DNA of 38,528 nt from a bacterium (GTDB lineage Bacteria; Fibrobacterota; Fibrobacteria; UBA11236), in contig OMJM01000029.1 of assembly GCA_900299345.1 (NCBI GenBank), positions 1 through 38,528 of the forward strand. Reading direction: 5' to 3'. Under the pieces are notes generated by a model. The model ran no database searches. It was given only the letters and a program-made list of their open reading frames with translations, and was not told the origin of the DNA. Both the position numbers and the translations under genes were made by a program. Each line of letters begins with the position of its first letter. Positions within the stretch are counted from its first letter, which is position 1. Of this stretch, positions 33,261-38,528 are shown piece after piece.

Positions 33261-33650
33261 ATGGAAAACCACATCGACGCCGGCCGTCGCGGCGAATCCC
33301 TGGCGCTCGATTACCTCCTGCATCTGGGTTACCGCCTGCGCCACCGCAATTTCCGATTTCACCGCGGCGAACTCGATCTGGTGATGGAAGCCCCGGACGG
33401 CGATTTGGTTTTCGTCGAGGTGAAATCCTCGCGGCAGGACATGGCCGGAGATCCGGCGGCGTGGGTGACACCGGCCAAGCAACGGCAAATCCAGAAAGTC
33501 GCCCGCGATTACTGCGCGGTGCATGGCGAAGCGGATCGCGCCATGCGCTTCGACGTGGTCAGCGTGGATCTCGTCCCCGGGTTTTCCGGAAAGGCGGAAA
33601 TCCGCCACATTCCCAACGCTTTTTTACCCGACATGGGTGGCTATTTTTAA
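33261..33650 (+). CDS. yraN: YraN/UPF0102 family nuclease-like protein
   Basis: Small proteins of this family have a restriction-endonuclease-like fold and are conserved near rnhB or in DNA repair neighbourhoods; their role is unsettled. The 129-residue product from the ATG at 33261 has the family motifs AGRRGESLALDYL, RGELDLV and VFVEVKS with the expected Asp, Glu and Lys. A TTG two codons earlier overlaps the aminotransferase stop and is less likely. It is followed directly by a palindromic element and then yciO. Confidence 0.93.
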   Translation: MENHIDAGRRGESLALDYLLHLGYRLRHRNFRFHRGELDLVMEAPDGDLVFVEVKSSRQDMAGDPAAWVTPAKQRQIQKVARDYCAVHGEADRAMRFDVVSVDLVPGFSGKAEIRHIPNAFLPDMGGYF

Positions 33651-33770
33651 CCTCACCCCCAACCCCTCTCCATCCGAGATAGAGAGGGGGGCAGAAAAGA
33701 TGATTTTTTACTTCAAATATTATGGACCTTCCCCTCTCCACGTATTCGTGGAGAGGGGCTAGGGGTGAGG
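33651..33770. repeat. Palindromic intergenic element, copy 2 (composite)
   Basis: Outer inverted repeats CCTCACCCC (33651-33659) and GGGGTGAGG (33762-33770) frame two hairpins: CCCCTCTC/GAGAGGGG at 33663-33670 and 33682-33689, and a perfect 12-base stem at 33731-33742 with 33747-33758. Between them is an AT-rich core. The element fills the whole space between yraN and yciO, starting right after the yraN stop. It shares design and bases with the 65-base element at 11383. Confidence 0.8.
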
Positions 33771-33771
33771 T

Positions 33772-34374
33772 ATGAGACTCTCGCTTCATCCCATCACGCC
33801 CGAGTCGCGGTTGATGCGCAAGGTTCTCGAGGTTTTCGCGAATGGCGGCGTGATTGTGTACCCGACCGATTCCGGTTATTCGCTGGGTTGTGATGCGTTG
33901 AACAAGGCGGCAGTGAACAAACTGTACCACCTCAAGCGCGAAATCAAGAAGTATTACATGGCCCTCATGATGCTCGACTTCGGGCTGGTCACGGAGTTCG
34001 CGAAGGTGGATACCACGGCGTTCCGCTACATGCGGAAGCTGGTTCCGGGGCCGTACACCTTCATTCTTCCGGCTACGACGCACGGCAAGAAGGTTCTGGA
34101 TGTGAAGCGCGCCGAGATCGGCGTGCGCATGCCGGACTGTCCCTTCGGGCATGCCCTGTCGCTCATTAAACCCGATTTTGTCCTGCTCACGACGGCGGCG
34201 AAAATCCGGGAGGACGAAAACTTCACCGATCCCGTGGAGATTGATTCTGTGTTTGGCAACGACGTGGATTTGGTGGTGGACATCGGCCCGGTGGCTGTGA
34301 ATCCCACGACCATCATCAGCCTTGTGAACGGTCAGCCAGAAGTGATACGCGAAGGGGCGGGGGAGATACCTTAG
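33772..34374 (+). CDS. yciO: YciO-type threonylcarbamoyl-AMP synthase family protein
   Basis: TsaC/Sua5/YciO proteins make, or are related to those that make, threonylcarbamoyl-AMP for the t6A tRNA modification. The 200-residue product matches the YciO branch: NGGVIVYPTDSGYSLGCDAL near residue 25, PGPYTFILPAT near 91, IGVRMPDCPF near 115 and the late FTDPVEIDSVF. YciO itself has weak or uncertain synthase activity, so the gene may not be the only t6A enzyme of the cell. Its ATG lies directly behind the palindromic element, with no clear ribosome-binding site other than GGGTGAGG. Confidence 0.9.
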   Translation: MRLSLHPITPESRLMRKVLEVFANGGVIVYPTDSGYSLGCDALNKAAVNKLYHLKREIKKYYMALMMLDFGLVTEFAKVDTTAFRYMRKLVPGPYTFILPATTHGKKVLDVKRAEIGVRMPDCPFGHALSLIKPDFVLLTTAAKIREDENFTDPVEIDSVFGNDVDLVVDIGPVAVNPTTIISLVNGQPEVIREGAGEIP

Positions 34375-34398
34375 TTATTTCATTGGCTAGACTAACCA

Positions 34399-34809
34399 TT
34401 AGCCGATGTCTTTAATATTCGTTCTAAGTGCTTGTTTTTGCTTTTCTGCATATTCTGGGTCAATAACTTTCATTTCGGTTAGTACATCGATGCTGTCGTC
34501 GAATATTTTCTTAAGATCGTTGCCCGGCCCTAAGGGGTGAATCATTCCACGATAAAGGTGAAACTGGCCAGATTCTAACATGGTTCCTGCCGTATTTGCG
34601 ATATGGCTATAAACCCATTCTCGTGGATTTCTTCCTTTACTCGTTCGAATGCTCTCGGCTATACCATTAGGATCATTAAGGAGTCTGCGCTCAATAACAG
34701 GTCGAACTAATTCAAATCCTCGATTCTGGTACCGATATGTTGCTTCATCAAGCACGCCGAATACCGCTTTAATTTCTTTTGGTGTAAATAGTTTCTTCAA
34801 AAATTTCAT
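34399..34809 (-). CDS. Hypothetical protein, AT-rich gene
   Basis: No family recognised. The 136-residue product is soluble, helical in composition, with no signal peptide or membrane segment. The ATG has a good AAAGGA ribosome-binding site 5 bases upstream, so the gene is credible. Its base composition is clearly richer in A and T than its neighbours, which suggests a later arrival. It sits between convergent yciO and the Ig-like lipoprotein gene, which lies 26 bases upstream on the same strand. Confidence 0.68.
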   Translation of the reverse strand: MKFLKKLFTPKEIKAVFGVLDEATYRYQNRGFELVRPVIERRLLNDPNGIAESIRTSKGRNPREWVYSHIANTAGTMLESGQFHLYRGMIHPLGPGNDLKKIFDDSIDVLTEMKVIDPEYAEKQKQALRTNIKDIG

Positions 34810-34835
34810 AAACGTCCTTTTATCTAATATGGTTT

Positions 34836-35237
34836 TTAACGATGCGCTTTTTTGGCACTTACAGGTGGGGCATTCACCCTCAAGTGCGAAACATCGCTGA
34901 GTTTGGTGTCCGGGATTTCCGGATAGTTCACCAGGCAGGTGTAAGAACCCGAATCCGCCTGTTGAATATTTGTTAGTACCAGTTCCGGGCCTGCGGAACC
35001 ATACATTGAAGAATTGTGATCAGTTCCTCCATCCACCAAATCCACACCGTCTTTCTTCCATTGATAGTAGAACGTGCCACAAGGCCCACCGCAATGAGCG
35101 TAAACCTTCAACGTCAGAGTGCCACCCACGACAATGGTCGTGTCGGAGGGTACAGGTCCACTCACATCCAATTCTTCGGGACTTTCGAAACAACTCGACA
35201 GGAAAATGGCGGCAAGAAGAATGAATAGTTGGCGCAT
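34836..35237 (-). CDS. Small lipoprotein with one Ig-like domain
   Basis: The 133-residue product has a short signal peptide with lipobox LSSC (Cys16). Residues 30-120 form one immunoglobulin-like domain with the classic core: a strand with VGGTLTLKVYAHC, the Trp of YYQWKKDG and the second-sheet ADSGSYTCLVNYP. Such domains bind surfaces or partner proteins; no ligand can be named. The gene follows the CE15-like esterase gene on the same strand after 25 bases, so the two may be expressed together, and the lipoprotein could hold the enzyme at the cell surface. Confidence 0.8.
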   Translation of the reverse strand: MRQLFILLAAIFLSSCFESPEELDVSGPVPSDTTIVVGGTLTLKVYAHCGGPCGTFYYQWKKDGVDLVDGGTDHNSSMYGSAGPELVLTNIQQADSGSYTCLVNYPEIPDTKLSDVSHLRVNAPPVSAKKAHR

Positions 35238-35262
35238 GGTTTAAAATAAACCGCGATTCGTG

Positions 35263-36780
35263 TTACGGTGTTTCAGGCAGCGCATACAGCACGGCGCGAT
35301 TGCCTTCTCTACGGATACGGATTCCCACATGCAATGCTGAACCCCGGACTTGAGGCAGCCACTTCCCGTCAATCGAATATACCGCTGCATCCGAACCTGA
35401 AAGCCTCAGCGATTTGCGAATGGGTTTCACGGAGGTCGAAACCGGCTTCAGCCGCAAATCAGCGAAACGGAGATATTGCGACCAGTCATACGCCGTTAGA
35501 TCGTGATTCCCCGTCCGCACATGATATCCTGTCTGTCCGCCGAACACAGGCTGATTGTATGCGGGCCACGTCACAGCCGGCAAAGTATCCTGACCCAAAA
35601 GACGATAAACGGGATCCGCGGCCTTGACGCCGAGAAACTCTCCTTTGGGATCGGAGTTCAGATCGTTCTGCGCGCTCGACGCGTAAAGGGGCCTTGGCGC
35701 AATCGCTGCCACCAGTTCGTGTTGATCGAAAGGCAAATTGGTTTCGTTGTTGCTGTATGTGTTGAAATTCTTCGCGAACCAGTGGGGGAAATGCGTCACG
35801 AGGCGGCACACGTCTTCGCCGAAAAGCCGTTTCGCCAGCGCGACCCCTCCCGCGCCGGATTCGTCGCTGATGACCATGGCGAAGCGTGGATCCTGCGCTC
35901 CGGCCCACACGGCGGTCTTGCCCATGCGCGACCAGCCGAACACCATCACCCGTTTCGAATCCACAGAGGTGTCGGTTTCGAGATAGTCCATCGCCCGGCT
36001 CAATCCCCAAGCCCATGCGCCGATGGCCGTGAAATTGTCGCCGCGTCCGCCTTCCAAATCCTGATACAACGCGTACACTCCAGTTTTGAACGCGGCAGTC
36101 ACTGCGGCCGCGCTGCTCGAGGTCATCAAGGTGTCGGGGTCAATGTCGTTGCGGGCGAAGGTCGCGAGTCCGTAGCCGTGATTGAACAGCGAGTCCATCG
36201 GGAATTGCGCGGAGTTGCTGCCACGACATGTGGCCGTGGCCCTGTGGTTTTGAACGCAGGAAGTCAGCGAAGGGTTGTAGCTCGACAGACCGGTTTCCAC
36301 GTAATTGGTGTTCAGGGTGATTCCCGTGTCTGCGTTGATCATCTCGTTGCCCCAAAAGTTGATTCCGAGAAAAACGGGAATGGGGGAGACGGCTTTGGGA
36401 TACAGGGCTTTGTTGGGTAGATAGATCAGCAGATCGAGTTTTGGCCCACTGGTCTGGCTGGTGAAATAAATCGTCACTTGTTTGCGGGTGGCTTTGCCGT
36501 TCAACGCCGAGGGGTTGTTGTCGTGGATCTGAAACGTCATGTTCGCCGGTCGACCGGGCGAACGCCCGTATTCGTAGTTGGCGAACAGTTCCATGAGTTC
36601 GGGTCGGCGCTGCGTGGTCCACTGATCCGCTGTGGTCACGGGAGTTCCGTTTTGCATTTGCAAGACATTGGGCAGGGTGTAGGTATTGACCTGCGATTCG
36701 TTGGTGGTCTGCGTGACGCAGTTCAGATTCTGGCCGAATGCGGTAGCCGCCAAAAAAAGAAAACCCCATGCGTAGCGCAT
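35263..36780 (-). CDS. Secreted CE15-like glucuronoyl esterase
   Basis: CE15 esterases cut the ester between lignin alcohols and 4-O-methylglucuronic acid of xylan. The ATG at 36780 gives 505 residues with a signal peptide to about residue 16; a GTG at 36813 is an alternative. Catalytic residues match the family: Ser284 in GWSRMGK, Glu308 in DESGAGG and His426 in RTGNHDLTAYDW. After about residue 448 a tail of some 55 residues follows (AAVYSIDGKWLPQ, then VGIRIRREGN), perhaps a sorting or anchoring segment. Upstream, a terminator-like hairpin covers the start codon. The Ig-like lipoprotein gene follows closely. Confidence 0.88.
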   Translation of the reverse strand: MRYAWGFLFLAATAFGQNLNCVTQTTNESQVNTYTLPNVLQMQNGTPVTTADQWTTQRRPELMELFANYEYGRSPGRPANMTFQIHDNNPSALNGKATRKQVTIYFTSQTSGPKLDLLIYLPNKALYPKAVSPIPVFLGINFWGNEMINADTGITLNTNYVETGLSSYNPSLTSCVQNHRATATCRGSNSAQFPMDSLFNHGYGLATFARNDIDPDTLMTSSSAAAVTAAFKTGVYALYQDLEGGRGDNFTAIGAWAWGLSRAMDYLETDTSVDSKRVMVFGWSRMGKTAVWAGAQDPRFAMVISDESGAGGVALAKRLFGEDVCRLVTHFPHWFAKNFNTYSNNETNLPFDQHELVAAIAPRPLYASSAQNDLNSDPKGEFLGVKAADPVYRLLGQDTLPAVTWPAYNQPVFGGQTGYHVRTGNHDLTAYDWSQYLRFADLRLKPVSTSVKPIRKSLRLSGSDAAVYSIDGKWLPQVRGSALHVGIRIRREGNRAVLYALPETP

Positions 36781-36785
36781 GGGGT
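36763..36785 (-). promoter_or_regulatory. Terminator-like hairpin spanning the esterase start codon
   Basis: The minus strand has a perfect 10-base stem (36785-36776 with 36772-36763) with a three-base loop, and then a run of mostly T (36762-36752). This has the shape of an intrinsic terminator, but it contains the ATG at 36780 and codons 1-9 of the esterase. It could attenuate transcription or hide the start codon. Confidence 0.6.
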
Positions 36786-36876
36786 GAATATAATGCCCGA
36801 GTGAAGTCTGCACAAAATCATTTGAGTTTTCCGTATTTACCCTCTATTCGAGTGATTTTCAGGTGGTCTCCAAAAG

Positions 36877-36892
36877 GCAACTAAATAGTTGC
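36877..36892. promoter_or_regulatory. Probable ArsR operator
   Basis: A perfect inverted repeat, GCAACTA-AA-TAGTTGC, lies 14 bases before the arsR-type ATG. Palindromes of this form stand before many ArsR/SRPBCC gene pairs, and the site overlaps where the promoter must be, so autorepression is expected. The remaining spacer toward the esterase (36786-36876) holds no gene. Confidence 0.75.
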
Positions 36893-36906
36893 ATATTTAA
36901 GCGCGG

Positions 36907-37224
36907 ATGGATGCCGTATTCAAAGCCCTCGCCGACGCGGGACGTCGCAAGCTGCTGGATGCGTTGCACCGGGAAAATGGACAGACCTTGAAGCGCCTTT
37001 GTGATCATTTGGATATGACGCGGCAGGCGGTGAGCAAGCATCTGTCCTTGCTGGAGGCGGCGAATCTGGTGGTTACGGTTCGTGAAGGTAGGGAGAAGCG
37101 GCACTTTCTCAATCCGGTCCCGCTTTACGCGATTTACACGCGTTGGATTGGAAAATATGAAGTCAATCGTCTCAGCGCGCTGAGCGATTTGAAGAACAAA
37201 CTGGAATCAAAACGAAAGGAATGA
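36907..37224 (+). CDS. ArsR family transcriptional regulator
   Basis: A 105-residue winged-helix repressor. It starts MDAVFKALADAGRRKLLDAL, the usual first helix pair, and the recognition helix region is MTRQAVSKHLSLLEAANLV at about 37-55, followed by the wing (VTVREGREKRHFLNPVP). The Cys ligands of metal-sensing ArsR proteins are absent from helix 3 (only Cys32 occurs), so it belongs to the SRPBCC-linked group that responds to other signals. It is coupled to the next gene: its stop codon lies just before the SRPBCC start. A palindromic operator precedes it. Confidence 0.93.
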   Translation: MDAVFKALADAGRRKLLDALHRENGQTLKRLCDHLDMTRQAVSKHLSLLEAANLVVTVREGREKRHFLNPVPLYAIYTRWIGKYEVNRLSALSDLKNKLESKRKE

Positions 37225-37226
37225 AA

Positions 37227-37667
37227 ATGGCAAAGAGTGAATTCATATACGTGACCTTCATCCGCACCACGCCGAAAAAACTGTGGCATGCGCTGACCGA
37301 TCTGGAATTTGGTCGCAAGTACTGGATGGGCGGGCATCAGGAAACTGACTGGAAGGTCGGTTCGCCATGGAAGCTCTTTTTCGAAGGACAACTCGCGGAT
37401 TCCGGTGAGATTGTCGAGTTCAAGCCTCCCAAAAGACTCGCCATCAAGTGGCGGCATGAGATGAATCCCAAGGCCAAGGCCGAGGGCTATGGACTGTGCG
37501 TGATGGCGCTGGAACCCATGAAAGGCATGGTGAAGTTGACGGTGACGCATTCCATCGCTCGCAAGGATTCCAAGCTGATCGAGGCCGTCTCGGGTGGCTG
37601 GCCATCGATCTTATCGAACCTGAAATCTCTGATGGAAACGGGGAAGGTATTGATGAAGACTTGGTGA
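37227..37667 (+). CDS. SRPBCC/AHSA1 domain protein paired with ArsR regulator
   Basis: The ATG at 37227 (AAAGGA about 6 bases before) gives 146 residues; another ATG at 37221 overlaps the arsR stop. The protein is a single START-like hydrophobic-cavity domain of the AHSA1 group, with IRTTPKKLWHALTD near the start, the SPWKLFFEG strand and the C-terminal helix (GGWPSILSNLKSLMETG). Such proteins bind small hydrophobic ligands or act on unknown substrates, and this gene order with an ArsR regulator is common. The ligand is unknown. Confidence 0.92.
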   Translation: MAKSEFIYVTFIRTTPKKLWHALTDLEFGRKYWMGGHQETDWKVGSPWKLFFEGQLADSGEIVEFKPPKRLAIKWRHEMNPKAKAEGYGLCVMALEPMKGMVKLTVTHSIARKDSKLIEAVSGGWPSILSNLKSLMETGKVLMKTW

Positions 37668-37671
37668 ATGC

Positions 37672-37701
37672 TTGGCCGGGAGGTGTCCGCCTTCCGGCCA
37701 A
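37672..37701. terminator. Hairpin between convergent genes, no U-run
   Basis: A 12-base stem (37672-37683 with 37690-37701, one G-T pair) with a six-base loop and a core TTGGCCGG/CCGGCCAA. It lies between the convergent SRPBCC gene and the small gene ending at 37712. It lacks a T-run, so it may only slow polymerase or protect the 3' ends. Confidence 0.5.
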
Positions 37702-37711
37702 CCACTCGTGT

Positions 37712-37960
37712 TCATTGCTTTCTGATTATTTCCACCCAAATGGACTGTTCATCCTCGTCATCCATTTTTCCCGAGATAAGCCAATATTGGTTTTCAAATA
37801 ACGTGTAGGCTTTCCCGGCGGCCCTGTTTTCAAACACTTCTTTCTGGATTCTTTCGATGATCTTCTGATCCAGGATGATTTGATAGACCTTCTTAACCTC
37901 GGCCGAGAACTTGTCTAACCCCGGATCGACGGGAATGAGTTCCAGAAATAGCGACTTCAT
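37712..37960 (-). CDS. Small hypothetical protein, 82 residues
   Basis: No family recognised. The product has no signal peptide; it is alternately helical and strand-like, with an acidic cluster MDDEDEQ near residue 66 and an aromatic FENQYWLI just before it. A GAAGG ribosome-binding site stands 7 bases before the ATG, which makes the gene credible. It starts 28 bases after the malate dehydrogenase stop on the same strand, so it is probably translated from the same message, but nothing links it to that enzyme's function. Confidence 0.62.
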   Translation of the reverse strand: MKSLFLELIPVDPGLDKFSAEVKKVYQIILDQKIIERIQKEVFENRAAGKAYTLFENQYWLISGKMDDEDEQSIWVEIIRKQ

Positions 37961-37988
37961 TTATTGGCCTTCGGCCGTGGTGGAGGCG

Positions 37989-38528
37989 TTACCCCGCCAT
38001 CTTCTTGTCCACCCAGGCAACGAGCGACTTCACAGCCTCCATCGAGGACTCGAAAGCCTTCTTCTCTTCTGCATCCAATTCCACCTCGATCACCTTCTCC
38101 AGACCATTGCCGCCGAGAATCACCGGCACACCGGCGTAAACGCCTTCGTAACCGTATTCTCCGTTCAGCATCGCCGCAGCTGTGATCACGCTGCGCTTGT
38201 CCTTCAGATAGGCGTCGGCCATGTGGATGGCGGAGAGCGCGGGGCTGTAAAAAGCGGACCCGGTCTTGAGCAAGGCTACGACTTCGCCACCGGCGTTGGC
38301 CGTGCGCTTGGAGATGGCATCCAGTTTTTCCTTTGAGAGCAGCTGGGTGACGGGAATGCCGCCCACCGAGCAGTAGCGGATCAACGGCACCATGGTGTCG
38401 CCGTGGCCGCCCATGACCAGCGCGGTCACGTCTTCCGCGGAGACTTTCAATTCTTCGGCGACGAGCGCGGCAAAACGGCCCGAGTCGAGCACACCGGCCA
38501 TGCCCACCACGCGGTTGGCCGGAAAGCC
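37989..38528 (-). CDS. mdh: Malate dehydrogenase, C-terminal part (runs off window)
   Basis: The last 179 codons of an NAD-dependent malate dehydrogenase of the LDH-like bacterial group. The window edge cuts inside [19 protein letters not shown], which follows the substrate-binding region. The catalytic His is in [11 protein letters not shown], and the C-terminal half ([11 protein letters not shown], then [21 protein letters not shown]) is typical. The enzyme oxidises malate to oxaloacetate in the TCA cycle. The N-terminal Rossmann part lies outside the window. A small unknown gene follows closely on the same strand. Confidence 0.96.
   Translation of the reverse strand, partial: GFPANRVVGMAGVLDSGRFAALVAEELKVSAEDVTALVMGGHGDTMVPLIRYCSVGGIPVTQLLSKEKLDAISKRTANAGGEVVALLKTGSAFYSPALSAIHMADAYLKDKRSVITAAAMLNGEYGYEGVYAGVPVILGGNGLEKVIEVELDAEEKKAFESSMEAVKSLVAWVDKKMAG

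Overview
The window looks like chromosomal DNA of a Gram-negative (diderm) bacterium. It carries a complete tolQ-tolR-tolA-tolB-pal cell-envelope locus, several lipoprotein signal peptides, and exported proteins ending in aromatic residues as outer-membrane barrels do. Base composition is moderately GC-rich and fairly even. The mix of genes (a Wzi-like outer-membrane protein, a CE15-like glucuronoyl esterase, a DUF3098-like small membrane protein, a caspase-like exported protease) fits a free-living or gut member of the FCB group, perhaps Fibrobacterota. That placement is inference; no rRNA is present to test it.

Layout, left to right. 1-4814 (minus strand): dnaA, then tolQ, tolR, tolA, tolB and the start of pal. 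4862-7469: manA, a strong terminator, a small exported barrel-like protein, a Cys-rich lipoprotein with a 12-residue repeat, and a small unknown protein. 7485-11379: a terminator, tRNA-Asp and tRNA-Val placed directly behind a small membrane protein gene, phoH, a DRTGG-like protein, yicC and a Xer-type recombinase. 11449-15222: purQ and a long purL that together make FGAM synthase. 15313-20111: tRNA-Arg, then a lipoprotein, an ECF sigma factor interrupted by a frameshift, a membrane anti-sigma-like protein and an exported caspase-like protease fused to a beta-barrel, closed by a terminator. 20150-28338: a Wzi-like protein, hemE, queA, an SMP-30-like propeller protein, tRNA-Glu, rlmH, an FAD oxidoreductase and an RluA-type pseudouridine synthase. 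28593-38528: ilvD, then a mixed set of a lipoprotein, a VOC protein, a PPOX-type flavoprotein, an aminotransferase, yraN, yciO, small unknown proteins, an Ig-like lipoprotein, a CE15-like esterase, an ArsR/SRPBCC pair with a clear operator, and the 3' part of malate dehydrogenase.

Most of the window is ordinary housekeeping sequence. The part most likely to hold something undescribed is 15433-20111, which looks like an envelope signalling module: ECF sigma factor, membrane-anchored partner, and a secreted caspase-like protease carrying its own outer-membrane domain. Other points worth a second look are a DnaA with an altered DNA-recognition motif and degenerate DnaA boxes at its start, a terminator-like hairpin over the start codon of the esterase gene, and a family of palindromic intergenic elements.
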